Shown here: positions 43,193-51,554 of the stretch, in pieces
Layout: each line of letters begins with the position of its first letter
Numbering within the stretch: position 1 is the stretch's first letter
Assembly (NCBI RefSeq): GCF_017592555.1
Contig: NZ_JAGFNS010000035.1
Location: 32,106-96,105, forward strand
From: Actinoplanes flavus
Lineage (GTDB): Bacteria; Actinomycetota; Actinomycetes; Mycobacteriales; Micromonosporaceae
DNA: 64,000 nucleotides
Direction: 5' to 3'
Made by a program: the position numbers and the translations under genes
Notes under the pieces: model-generated
Database searches by the model: none
What the model saw: the letters and a program-made list of their open reading frames with translations, nothing else
Told to the model about the DNA's origin: nothing

Positions 43193-44191
43193 ATGCAGTT
43201 GCGTGCGCTCGACCCCCATGGTCCCGATGCAGGCCCGTGGTTCGCGGCGTTTCATGCCGGAAGCGTCGCCGGCCGCGACCATCCGACCTTGGCCGGCGCC
43301 GATTCCACGCTGACCTCGCTGCGCACCACCGCGGGCAACGCCCACCTCGAACGCCGTGCCTTCGGGGCCTGGGACGGCGACGAGTGCCTCGGCGGGATCA
43401 TCGTGAACCTGCCCAGGGTGGCCAATTCACACACCGTCGAGGTGGAACTCGCCGTGGCGCCACGGCATCGGCGGCGCGGCGCCGGAGCGGCGCTGTTCGA
43501 GACGGCGGTCGCGCTGGCGAGCGAGCGGGGACGCCGAATCGTCTCCACCGAGGTCAACGTGCCGCTGACGGCCACCCTCACGGAGCATGCCGGTGGCCGG
43601 TTCGCGCTGGCACGCGGCTTCGAGAGCAAGCTGACCGAGTGCCGCTATCTGGTCGGCCTACCGGCTCCGGTCGTGCCGGCCGAACTGCCGGAGGGATACC
43701 GCCCGCACACCTGGACCGGCCCGGTGCCGCCCGCGACGGCCGCCGACTTCGCGGCCATGCGAACACTGATGGAGCAGGACGTCCCGATCGGCGACCGCGA
43801 CCACGAGCCGGCCACCTTCACCGCGGCCGAGGTGCTGCGCGGCGACGAGCGGCTGGCCGCAGCCGGGTGGGGCATCGTCACCACGCTGCTGCGCGCCCCG
43901 GATGGCAATCCGGCGGGGTACACGCGGATATTCGTCAACTCCGACGGCCGGCACGCGCAGCAGGACGACACGTTTGTGCTGCGTGCGCACCGCGGCCGGC
44001 GTCTCGGTGCGGCCTTGAAGTCGGCGAACCTCGCCGAACTGGCCGCGCGGTTCCCCGACGTGTCCCATCTGCACTCCTGGACGGCCGACGACAACGCCGC
44101 CATGATCGCCACGAACCGGCGATTCGGATTCCGGCCGGTAGAGAGCATGCACGTCATGGAGGCGCCGATACGGCCTTCGCCGCCAGCATGA
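43193..44191 (+). CDS. Two-domain GNAT N-acetyltransferase
   Basis: A 332-residue protein. The first GNAT domain shows motif A 'ELAVAPRHRRRGAGAALFET' (R/QxxGxG acetyl-CoA loop). The second ('YTRIFVNSDGRHAQQDDTFV', 'LRAHRGRRLGAALKSANL') has 'RGRRLG' in the same position, and 'NRRFGFRPVESMHVMEAP' closes it. Tandem-GNAT enzymes of this type acetylate small amines or antibiotics such as aminoglycosides; no substrate can be assigned. The stop codon lies inside the first unit of the downstream 30-bp array. Confidence 0.87.
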   Translation: MQLRALDPHGPDAGPWFAAFHAGSVAGRDHPTLAGADSTLTSLRTTAGNAHLERRAFGAWDGDECLGGIIVNLPRVANSHTVEVELAVAPRHRRRGAGAALFETAVALASERGRRIVSTEVNVPLTATLTEHAGGRFALARGFESKLTECRYLVGLPAPVVPAELPEGYRPHTWTGPVPPATAADFAAMRTLMEQDVPIGDRDHEPATFTAAEVLRGDERLAAAGWGIVTTLLRAPDGNPAGYTRIFVNSDGRHAQQDDTFVLRAHRGRRLGAALKSANLAELAARFPDVSHLHSWTADDNAAMIATNRRFGFRPVESMHVMEAPIRPSPPA

Positions 44192-44533
44192 TCCGCGGTG
44201 AGGCCTTCGCCCGCAGCGTGTTGCGCGGTGAGGCCTTCGCCCGCAGCGTGCCCCGCGGTGCGTTTTGCCGTCGGCATGGTCCGCGGTGCGCCCTTTCGCC
44301 CTGAGCATGATCTGCGGTCCGCTTTTCGCCCTGAGCATGGTCCGCGGTCCGTCCTTCGCCCTGAGCATGGTCCGCGGTGCGTCCTTCGCCCTGAGCATGA
44401 TCTGCGGTGCGTCCTTCGCCCTGAGCATGGTTCGCGGTCTGTTCTTCGCCCTCAGCATGATCTGCGGTGTGCCCTTCGCCCTGAGCATGATCTGCGGTGC
44501 GCCCTTCGCCGTCGGCATGGTCCGCGGTGCTGT
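44186..44533. repeat. Tandem repeat, ~12 x 30 bp, in convergent intergenic region
   Basis: About twelve contiguous units of 30 bp (core AGCATG[A/G]TC[T/C]GCGGT plus a variable CCTTCGCCCTG) run from the GNAT stop codon to 44533. The TGA of the GNAT gene is part of the first unit. There are no unique spacers, so it is not CRISPR. On the minus strand the array is open and would encode D-H-A-[Q/E]-G-E-x-R-T-A repeats, but no start or ribosome site supports translation. Confidence 0.95.
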
Positions 44534-44599
44534 CCGATTCGCTGTCGTAGACGGGCTTCCGGTCGTGGCCATCCGGCGGCCCGGATGGCCAGCGCCGGA

Positions 44600-45475
44600 T
44601 CAGCCGACATAGGCGAGAGCGAACCCGGCGGTCGGCACCGCGAACAGCACCGACAACGCCGCGAGGCGAGGAATCGTCGGCCGCCGGGTAAGCGCCGCAT
44701 AACCCGCTACCAGCATCGGCGCGACGATCAGTTGCGGCACCAGGGTGGACCGGGGCACGACCACGTCGAGACTCGCGCAGATCAGCGCCACGGCCATGGC
44801 GAGAATCCAGAGAACCACCCCGATCCGGTACGCCGTACGCGCCCCGAAACGAGTCGCGAACGTCGTATAGCCGGCCGTGGCGTCGGCGGCCAGATCGGTG
44901 ACCGTGGTCGGCACGTAGAAGGCGGCCGCGAACAGCACCCCGATCAGCGCGAACTGCCACGGGAACGCCCACGGCTCCCGGGTGATCGCCCAGCCGGCGG
45001 CCGGCGCCACGGCACCCACCACGAGCGCGTTGACCGCCACGTCCCAGCCGGGCCGCGTCTTCAGCCGCAGCGGCGGCACGCTGTACGCCCACCCCAGCCC
45101 GAGCACGGCCGCCACACCGAGCACGAACAGCGGCCCGACAAACAGCGCGAACCCGAGTGCCGCCACCGCGAAGCCCCGGTACCACCAGCGCAGTCGCCCG
45201 GCGGTGACGACACCGGTGACCAGCGGCGCGTCCGCCTTGCGCGGGTTGGCCCGGTCACTGTCCAGGTCGTACAGGTCGTTCTGGGCCAGGACCGCACCCC
45301 ACACCAGCGGCCCGAGGATCAGCAACGCCACCGCCGCGCGTGGCGGGTCAGCGGGCATCCACGCCTTTCCTGCCAGGACGGTGCCGAGATAGGCGGGGAC
45401 CCAGGAGACCGGCCAGAACCACGGCCGGGAAACGGCGACCAGGACGACAGCGGATCGTTCCGACAGGCGAACCAT
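44600..45475 (-). CDS. UbiA-family prenyltransferase
   Basis: A 291-residue integral membrane enzyme from ATG 45475; an in-frame GTG at 45496 is an alternative. About eight to nine hydrophobic segments. The two Asp-rich Mg/diphosphate motifs are 'NDLYDLDSDRANPRKADAPL' (NDxxDxxxD) and 'TDLAADATAGYTTFATRFG' (DxxxD). This layout matches UbiA enzymes attaching a prenyl chain to an aromatic or tetrapyrrole acceptor, closest in motif style to chlorophyll-synthase/digeranylgeranylglyceryl types. No acceptor-pathway gene is adjacent, so the product is unknown. Confidence 0.87.
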   Translation of the reverse strand: MVRLSERSAVVLVAVSRPWFWPVSWVPAYLGTVLAGKAWMPADPPRAAVALLILGPLVWGAVLAQNDLYDLDSDRANPRKADAPLVTGVVTAGRLRWWYRGFAVAALGFALFVGPLFVLGVAAVLGLGWAYSVPPLRLKTRPGWDVAVNALVVGAVAPAAGWAITREPWAFPWQFALIGVLFAAAFYVPTTVTDLAADATAGYTTFATRFGARTAYRIGVVLWILAMAVALICASLDVVVPRSTLVPQLIVAPMLVAGYAALTRRPTIPRLAALSVLFAVPTAGFALAYVG

Positions 45476-45899
45476 TCCCGCATTCTCGGTCCCCACCGCT
45501 GTGCCCGCCCTGAGAGAAGCGTGAACTCGGATCGTCCGCGATCATCCTCGTGCCGGCCAGGCGCGGTCGGCGGCCCCGGCGTTCGTACCGAAACCTCTCC
45601 CGCACGCCCTCCAATCGCCGCTGGCGGCCGGTGCGCTTCGGCCGGCCGATGGATGCGACCGTGACGGTCCGCGCCGATCTCGCCGGACAGCGCTGAGCCG
45701 GGTGGTCGAGGGTCCGGGACTCGGTAGCCCGTGACCGAAACCCCGAGAACCTGAGGTACAGCGGAGGCGTGATCCCGGCGTCGTGATAGTCGGCGCTGAC
45801 ATCGTTTCCACCCACCTCCTGATCGGGCTTTCACCGGGTCGGGGCATTGCCGCCGGTCGACACGTGCGGGGTGGCGAGAAGGTGTGCCAAGGTGTCGCG
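45476..45899. promoter_or_regulatory. Divergent promoter region between prenyltransferase and kinase genes
   Basis: About 420 bases with no gene I can support. Open frames in it have no ribosome site or family likeness. The two flanking genes start from it in opposite directions, so it holds both promoters; no repeat or convincing operator was seen. Confidence 0.35.
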
Positions 45900-47621
45900 A
45901 TGGTGCGATACGTCCTGAACAACCGGTATGAACTGCGGTCGATGTTGGGAAGCGGCGGAATGGCCGCGGTCTGGCGGGCGACCGACCGGTGGCTCGGGCG
46001 CATGGTGGCGGTCAAGGTGCTGCACGAGCGGGTGCTGGCCGACCCGACCGTCGCGGGCCGGTTCGAGCGGGAGGCCCGGATGGTGGCCGGACTCGCGCAC
46101 CCGAACATCGTGGCGCTCCACGACGTCGGTACCGACGGTGGCGTCCCCTATCTGGTGATGGAACTGGTGCCGGGCCGCAGCCTCGCGGCACTCCTGGCGG
46201 GCGGTCCTCTCGACATCGCCGGAGCGGTCGGGATCGCGGCCCAGGTGTGCGCCGCGCTCGAGGCGGCCTCTGAGGCCGGAATCGTGCACCGTGACATCAA
46301 ACCGGCCAACATCCTGATCACCGACGACGGTCGGGTCAAGGTCTGCGACTTCGGTATCGCCCGCGTGGCCGGGGCCACGCGCAGCGAACTGACCGGTTCG
46401 GCGCAGATGCTCGGAACGAGCACCTACATGGCACCCGAACAGGTCGCCGGTGGTGCGGTCGACGTCCGCACCGATCTGTACGGGCTCGGCTGCGTCCTGT
46501 ACGCCATGCTGACCGGAAGCCCGCCGTTCACCGGCGACAGCCCGATGCGGATCGCCTGGGACCACGTCGAACGAGTCCCGCCTCCCGCCTCCACCCACCG
46601 GCCCGTGCCGGACGAACTCGACCTCCTGGTGCAGGCCATGCTGGCGAAATACCCCGCCGACCGGCCATCGGACCCGGCAGCCGTGCGCGCCGCCCTGGAG
46701 AACATGAGCCTCGCCCCCGATCCCACACCGCTCAGCATGCTTGCGGAGCCGCCGCGATCTCGGCGGGGGACCGATGACACGCCCGCCGGAGCATCGAATC
46801 GGAAGCCCGCCCGCCGAGAGGAAGAGGCCGGGGGCGGATCAGCTGCGCTGGACGGGCTCCCGGTCCGTCGTGGGCGAGCGGTTGAGGATGCTTCCGCTGT
46901 GGCGGTGGGTTGTGGGGCGACCCGGCCTTTTCGGGTGGTCGAGAGTGGCGGGGCCGTTGCGGGGGTCTCCGGTGTGGCCATGGACTGTGGGGCGACCCGG
47001 CCTTTTCGGGTGGTCGAGAGTGGCGGGGCCGTTGAGGGGGTCTCCGGTGTGGCCATGGACTGTGGGGCGACCCGGCCTTTTCGGGTGGTCGAGAGTGGCG
47101 GGGCCGTTGAGGGGGTCTCCGGTGTGGCCATGGACTGTGGGGCGACCCGGCCCTTTCGGGTGGTCGAGAGTGGCGGGGCCGTTGAGGGGGTCTCCGCTGT
47201 GGCCCTGGACTGTGGGGCAACCCAGCCCTTTCGGGTGACCGATGGCGGCGAGGCCGATTCGGGCGTGGATCCGAAGACGGCTGGCCGCGAGGCGGCCGGC
47301 CGGTCCGGACGAAAGGGTGGTGGGCTTCTTCTCACCGGGCTCGGCACCGTCGTCGGTGCCGGGGTGCTCGTGACGGTCGCAGCCACCGGGGCCGGCAGCC
47401 CAGGGCCGCAGATGGCGCCCCCGCGAAGCAGCCCACCGAGCATCGCCGTGATCTCGCCGCCCGCCACTGCACCGGACGACGTGGCGGCGCCTGAGGAGAC
47501 CGCGCCGGCCGGCGTCGCCGTCCTTGACGAGAAGGCGGCCCGCAAACGTGCCAAGAAGCTCGAGAAGGAGAACCGCGGCAAGACCGCGCGGAAACTCCGA
47601 GGCCCGGCGAACGCTCAATGA
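45900..47621 (+). CDS. Transmembrane Ser/Thr protein kinase with repeated TRPFRV linker
   Basis: A 573-residue Hanks-type kinase. Glycine loop GSGGMA (17-22), VAVK Lys39, 'HRDIKPANIL' at about 129-138 and DFG near 150, with 'GTSTYMAPEQ' in the activation segment: all catalytic residues are intact. After the kinase domain (~1-275) comes a linker holding five 25-residue repeats centred on 'GATRPFRVVESGG', then one transmembrane helix near 474-497 ('GLLLTGLGTVVGAGVLVTVA') and a short extracellular Lys/Ala-rich tail without PASTA domains. The repeated Thr-Arg-Pro-Phe could serve as autophosphorylation or FHA docking sites (inference). Confidence 0.92.
   Translation: MVRYVLNNRYELRSMLGSGGMAAVWRATDRWLGRMVAVKVLHERVLADPTVAGRFEREARMVAGLAHPNIVALHDVGTDGGVPYLVMELVPGRSLAALLAGGPLDIAGAVGIAAQVCAALEAASEAGIVHRDIKPANILITDDGRVKVCDFGIARVAGATRSELTGSAQMLGTSTYMAPEQVAGGAVDVRTDLYGLGCVLYAMLTGSPPFTGDSPMRIAWDHVERVPPPASTHRPVPDELDLLVQAMLAKYPADRPSDPAAVRAALENMSLAPDPTPLSMLAEPPRSRRGTDDTPAGASNRKPARREEEAGGGSAALDGLPVRRGRAVEDASAVAVGCGATRPFRVVESGGAVAGVSGVAMDCGATRPFRVVESGGAVEGVSGVAMDCGATRPFRVVESGGAVEGVSGVAMDCGATRPFRVVESGGAVEGVSAVALDCGATQPFRVTDGGEADSGVDPKTAGREAAGRSGRKGGGLLLTGLGTVVGAGVLVTVAATGAGSPGPQMAPPRSSPPSIAVISPPATAPDDVAAPEETAPAGVAVLDEKAARKRAKKLEKENRGKTARKLRGPANAQ
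46906..47235 (+). repeat. In-frame minisatellite, ~5 x 75 bp, in kinase gene
   Basis: Units of exactly 75 bp (the marker TGGACTGTGG recurs at 46981, 47056, 47131 and 47206, with a diverged first copy near 46906) encode 25-residue juxtamembrane repeats. Neighbouring units are nearly identical at the DNA level, including silent positions, so the expansion is recent. Confidence 0.95.
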
Positions 47622-47695
47622 ACTACGCCGGGCCGGAACTCAAGGAGTCCGCCTACCGGGCCGTCCTCGCCGACTCCGACCCGTCGGCGATGTGA

Positions 47696-48445
47696 TTACA
47701 TGCCACCGTCCACGGCGATCACCTGGCCGGTGATGCCGGTGTTGGCCGCCGAGGCGAGGAACACCACCGGGGCGGCGATCTCCTCGGCCGTCAGCAGCCT
47801 GGCCAAGGGGATGGTGTCCAGGTAGGCCTCGGGCAGCGTCTCGGTGATGTGCGTGTTGGTGCGTGTCCGGGTGAGGCCCGGTGACACCACATTCGTCAGG
47901 ATGTCGCCGGAGCTGCCCAGCGAGAACGCCGCCGATCGGTTGAAGCCGCTGAGAGCCGCTTTCGCCGCCCCGTAATACTCCCCGCCGGCCATGCCGTGCG
48001 AGGCGATCGACGATGACACGTGCACGAGGCGACCCCAACCGCGCTCGCGCATGTGTGGGGTGACGAGCCTGGTCAGGGCCACGGCGCCTTCGATGTTGTC
48101 GCGCAGCACCCGCAGCCACAGATCGTCCGGTGCGCTCTCGAACCCGGCGGTGTGGTCTGGTGCCGCGGAGCCCCAGCGGACCGCGTTGTTGACCAGCACG
48201 TCGACCCGGCCGGTCCAGGCCAGCACGCCCTCGACCAGGTCACGGGCCGAGGCTGGATCGCCCAGCTCGAACCGGAATGCGCGCCCGCCCAGGTCGGCGG
48301 CGAGTTTGGCGGCCGCGTCGGCGGCATCGTGGTAGGTGACCGCCACGTCGGCGCCCTCGGCGGCGAACCGACGGGCGATCGGCTCACCCAGCCCGCCCGT
48401 CGCGCCGGTGACGATCACGGTTCGGCCGTTCAGTCCCAGATCCAT
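47696..48445 (-). CDS. Short-chain dehydrogenase/reductase
   Basis: A 249-residue classical SDR. Cofactor motif 'TGATGGLGEPIA' at about 13-24, 'LVNNAVRWG', catalytic Ser in 'VSSSIASHG', Y-x3-K in 'YYGAAKAAL' and 'VVSPGLTRT' are present, ending 'GQVIAVDGGM'. ATG 48445 is preferred; the ribosome site is weak. NAD(P)-dependent alcohol/ketone oxidoreductase, substrate unknown. It diverges from the MmyB-type regulator at 48547, repeating the oxidoreductase/MmyB layout seen at 15383-17322. Confidence 0.93.
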   Translation of the reverse strand: MDLGLNGRTVIVTGATGGLGEPIARRFAAEGADVAVTYHDAADAAAKLAADLGGRAFRFELGDPASARDLVEGVLAWTGRVDVLVNNAVRWGSAAPDHTAGFESAPDDLWLRVLRDNIEGAVALTRLVTPHMRERGWGRLVHVSSSIASHGMAGGEYYGAAKAALSGFNRSAAFSLGSSGDILTNVVSPGLTRTRTNTHITETLPEAYLDTIPLARLLTAEEIAAPVVFLASAANTGITGQVIAVDGGM

Positions 48446-48546
48446 GGGAACCACCCTGCCCCGGCCGGCTGCCGGGAGGGAGGCCCGGTCGATCCTAGCC
48501 TCGACAGGGCCAGGCTGCGGAAGCCGAAGGTGGCTAACGTCGAGGC

Positions 48547-49392
48547 GTGAGCGACAACGAACTGGGGCGATTCCTGCGGGAGCGGCGAGAGGCGACCACG
48601 CCGGCGGAGGTCGGGCTTCCGACCGGGCCACGTCGGCGGACGCCGGGGCTGCGCCGCGGCGAGGTGGCCACTCTGGCCGGGGTCAGTGTGGACTATCTGA
48701 CACGGCTCGAGCAGGGCCGTGACCAGCATCCGTCGCCCGAGGTGCTCAACGCGCTCGCCACCGCGCTGCGGTTCAGCCGGGCCGACCGGGAGAATCTGCG
48801 CTGGCTGGGCAAGGCCGCGTCCGGGGTGATGTGCCCAGCCGGGCACATGCCGGCCACCGAGGTGCGGCCGACCGTCCGTGCGCTGCTGAGCAGACTGGAG
48901 CCAGGTCCGGCCGTGGTGCTCAACCGGCTCGGCGATGTGCTGGCCGCCACCAGTGGTTACGACGCGTTGTTCCGGCCGGTCGGGCTCTTCGACGGGCGCC
49001 GGCACAACATTCTTCGGTTCGTCATGGTGGATCCGCGGGCGCGTAACGCGTACCCGGACTGGGACCGGGTGGCCGAAGGGCACATCGCCCAGCTCAAGAG
49101 CGAGGTGCGCCGCGGAGATCCGCACGCGGTCGAGCTGGCAGGCGATCTCACGGTGCTGGTCGGGGCCGAGTTCACCGATCGGATGGCGGCGCCGGGTGGT
49201 TTCCCGGAGCGGTCCGGTGTGGAGTTGCTGGCACATCCCGAGGTGGGTCTGTTGCGGCTCGCGTTCGAGGTGCTGGACCTGCCGGATGCCGATGAGCAGC
49301 GGTTGATCGTCCATCTCCCGGCAGACGAGGCCACGAGGGTGGCGCTGGACCGGCTGTCTGGCCGCCGACCAGGCGCGCTGCGCGCCGTGTGA
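48547..49392 (+). CDS. XRE-family regulator with MmyB-like domain
   Basis: A 281-residue regulator from GTG 48547. N-terminal helix-turn-helix 'RRGEVATLAGVSVDYLTRLE' and 'DQHPSPEVLNALATALRFS' are typical of the MmyB subfamily. The ligand pocket includes 'VVLNRLGDVLAATSGYDALF', 'NILRFVMVDPRARNAYPDW' and the closing 'LLAHPEVGLLRLAFEVLDL'. Likely represses or activates the divergent SDR gene 101 bases away. Confidence 0.92.
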   Translation: MSDNELGRFLRERREATTPAEVGLPTGPRRRTPGLRRGEVATLAGVSVDYLTRLEQGRDQHPSPEVLNALATALRFSRADRENLRWLGKAASGVMCPAGHMPATEVRPTVRALLSRLEPGPAVVLNRLGDVLAATSGYDALFRPVGLFDGRRHNILRFVMVDPRARNAYPDWDRVAEGHIAQLKSEVRRGDPHAVELAGDLTVLVGAEFTDRMAAPGGFPERSGVELLAHPEVGLLRLAFEVLDLPDADEQRLIVHLPADEATRVALDRLSGRRPGALRAV

Positions 49393-49400
49393 CCGGTTAG

Positions 49401-49481
49401 GAACCCCGTAGGGCCCGGCGCCGTTCGGCCACCGCTTGCCCGAACCCCGCCGGGCCCGGCGCCGTTCGGCCACCGCTTGCC
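49401..49481. repeat. Direct tandem repeat, 2 x 41 bp
   Basis: GAACCCCG... at 49401 and 49442; 40-base units matching at all but about two positions, directly after the MmyB gene's stop. Beyond it, 49482-49725 holds no supported gene. A minus-strand open stretch ending at 49568 ('YGMQLGIVGVTADRHYSPLL') looks protein-like and may be the tail of another lost gene, but I cannot name it. Confidence 0.85.
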
Positions 49482-49725
49482 GGCCGGACCGGGTTGGGCA
49501 CGCCCTTGCCGGCGATTCCGTCGAGCAGATCGTCGTGATTTGCGGTCGAGGTGACCGGCCCAGGTCAGGAGTGCCGCAACTGGATACTGCATGCTTCGAA
49601 GGAGCCGCGCAGCAACGGCGAGTAGTGCCGGTCGGCCGTGACGCCGACGATCCCGAGCTGCATGCCGTAGCCGTCGACGCCGGTCGAGCGACCTTGCGCG
49701 GCGCGACCGCACGACGGACGTGAGC

Positions 49726-49961
49726 TCAGAAGGAGTACCGACCGAACCAGCCCCACGCCACGACGACGGCGAGGATCAGCAGGACCACGTTGCCGCCGAT
49801 GCTGGAGTATTCCTTGCGTCGGGCGTGCACGACAGCCGCGCCGATCATGGTCAGGACCAGGCCGGTCGCGGCGAGGGGGACCAGCACCGGCGCGACGCCG
49901 AGCAGCGCGGGCAGGATCAGCCCGACGGCGGTGAGCAGTTCCAGCGCCCCGGTCAGCGGGC
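49726..49961 (-). pseudogene. DoxX-like membrane protein, 3' fragment
   Basis: From the stop at 49726 the frame reads back through 'NVVLLILAVVVAWGWFGRY', 'GLVLTMIGAAVVHARRKEY', 'APVLVPLAATGLVLTM' and 'GALELLTAVGLILPALLG', the last three helices of a DoxX-family protein. Immediately upstream, in the same frame, is a stop codon (near 49965), and the sequence switches to a MarR gene on the other strand. The first helix or two and the start are gone. Confidence 0.82.
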
Positions 49962-50333
49962 ATCAGTCACTTCGAGTACCAGGTGCTGGCCGGGCTGTCG
50001 ATGTCGCCGGAGCGCACCTTGCGGATGAGCGTGCTGGCCGCCTTCGTCGAAGGATCACTGTCGCGCCTCTCCCCGGTCGTCGCCCGGCTGGAGAAGCGCG
50101 ACTGGGTCCGGCGTACCCCCGACCCGGCTGACGGCCGCTACACCCTCGCCATCCTCACCGACACCGGTTGGGACAAGGTCGTCGCTGCCGCCCCCGGACA
50201 CGTCAACGAGGTGCGACGACTGATCTTCGACGCTCTTACCAAAGCCCAGCAGCGCCAGCTCGGTGAAATCGGGCGCCGCATCCTCGCCAGGATCGACCCG
50301 GACGACCCCTGCGTCACCGGCCGCCTGCCCTGA
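49962..50333 (+). pseudogene. MarR-family regulator, 3' fragment
   Basis: The frame reads 'ISHFEYQVLAGLSMSPERTL', 'VEGSLSRLSPVVARLEKRDW' and 'VRRTPDPADGRYTLAILTD', i.e. the recognition helix and wing of a MarR repressor, then the dimerisation helices to a stop at 50333. The normal N-terminal ~40 residues are missing; an internal GTG at 49983 could start translation but would lack the first helices. It abuts the DoxX tail head to head at 49961/49962. Confidence 0.82.
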
Positions 50334-50541
50334 CCCGCCGCGATGCCCACCTACCGGCTGCCTCCGGGGGCCGGCCAGTGCGGTGCCGGAAGCACGGCGG
50401 CGGTCTCGGCCGGCGTGCCGATCAGGTGCAGAACTCCGGCCTCTGCGGCGTCCGCCGCTGCGGAGCAACGACGGATCGCCGTACCGGAACGAAGCGGAAA
50501 CGTGGATGTCGCCGGACCGGGCTGGCTGAGCGCGGACGGGG

Positions 50542-51483
50542 TCAGGGGCTGGTGCGGAAGGTGCGGCGGTAGACGTCCGGCGGGACGCCGATCGTACGGT
50601 GAAAGTGGCGGCGCAGTGTGGTGGCCGTTCCCATACCGGCCGCGATGGCTATCGACTCGATGCTGTCGTCGGTGGACTCCAGGAGTTCCTGGGCCCGGCG
50701 GATCCGCTGGGTGTGCAGCCACTGCAACGGGGTGGTGCCGGTGATCGCGTGGAAGTGGCGGGCCAGGTGGCGGGAACTCAGGTTCGCGCGGCGGGCCAGG
50801 TCCTCGACGGTCAGCGGCTGGTCCAGCCGTTGCATCACCCAGGCCAGCAACTCGGTGAGGGGATGGCCGTCCTGCGAGGGCACCGGGGTGGACACGAACT
50901 GGGCCTGACCTCCGGCCCGGTGCGGTGGGACGACGAGGCGGCGGGCCACGACGTTGGCCACCGCCGAACCGTGATCGCGCCGGACCAGGTGCAGGCAAAG
51001 GTCCATGGCGGCGGCTTTGCCGGCGGAGGTGAGGACCCGGCCGTTGTCGACGTACAACACGTCGGGGTCCACCTCGATCTTCGGGTAGCGGGTCGCCAGT
51101 TGCGTGGTGTGTGCCCAGTGGGTGGTGGCGCGCAAGCCGTCGAGCAGTCCGGCGGCGGCGAGGACGAAGACGCCGGTGCACAACGAGACCACCCGGGCGC
51201 CGGCCTCGTGTGCCGTCCGGACCGCGTCGACCAGGTCGGCGGGCGGATCCGCCTCCACGTCGGCCAGCGCCGGGACGATCACCGTGTGGGCGGCGGCCAG
51301 GCGCTCCAGGCCGTGGTCGGGTTCGACCAGGAAACGGCCGGCCCGTACCGGACGGGTGCCGCAGACGGTGACGTCGTACCACGAGCCGGGGATGGCGTCC
51401 GGTTTAGAACCGAAGACCTCGTACGCCAGCGCCAGCTCGAAGTGCAGCATGCCGTCGGTGGCGGCGACAGCGACAGAGTTCAT
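50542..51483 (-). CDS. GlxA-family regulator: DJ-1/PfpI domain plus AraC DNA-binding domain
   Basis: A 313-residue transcription factor. Residues ~1-170 are a DJ-1/PfpI-type amidotransferase-like domain with the nucleophile-elbow region 'VVSLCTGVFVLAAAGLLDG' and 'TTHWAHTTQLATRYP'. Residues ~215-313 carry the paired AraC helix-turn-helices 'LTVEDLARRANLSSRHLARH' and 'IESIAIAAGMGTATTLRRHF'. It is divergent from the saccharopine-dehydrogenase-like gene at 51555, only 71 bases away, its probable target. The 208 bases 50334-50541 behind it hold no supported gene. Confidence 0.92.
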   Translation of the reverse strand: MNSVAVAATDGMLHFELALAYEVFGSKPDAIPGSWYDVTVCGTRPVRAGRFLVEPDHGLERLAAAHTVIVPALADVEADPPADLVDAVRTAHEAGARVVSLCTGVFVLAAAGLLDGLRATTHWAHTTQLATRYPKIEVDPDVLYVDNGRVLTSAGKAAAMDLCLHLVRRDHGSAVANVVARRLVVPPHRAGGQAQFVSTPVPSQDGHPLTELLAWVMQRLDQPLTVEDLARRANLSSRHLARHFHAITGTTPLQWLHTQRIRRAQELLESTDDSIESIAIAAGMGTATTLRRHFHRTIGVPPDVYRRTFRTSP

Positions 51484-51554
51484 GTCGGAAATTGTACGGT
51501 GCCTGTCGTTCCGGACACTGGTTCGGCTCTCTGTTCCGGGACAGGATTCTGGGC

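Noticed and set aside
44186..44533. Possible CRISPR array (30-bp periodicity)
   Set aside because: Units are contiguous with no unique spacers, and no cas genes are nearby; it is a minisatellite.
44154..45185. Minus-strand frame encoding repeated D-H-A-x-G-E peptides
   Set aside because: It overlaps the UbiA gene in another frame and gains its repeats from the intergenic array; no start signal.
49568..49720. Protein-like minus-strand tail ending 'FEACSIQLRHS'
   Set aside because: Could be a further gene fragment, but no family recognised and no start; left as a comment only.
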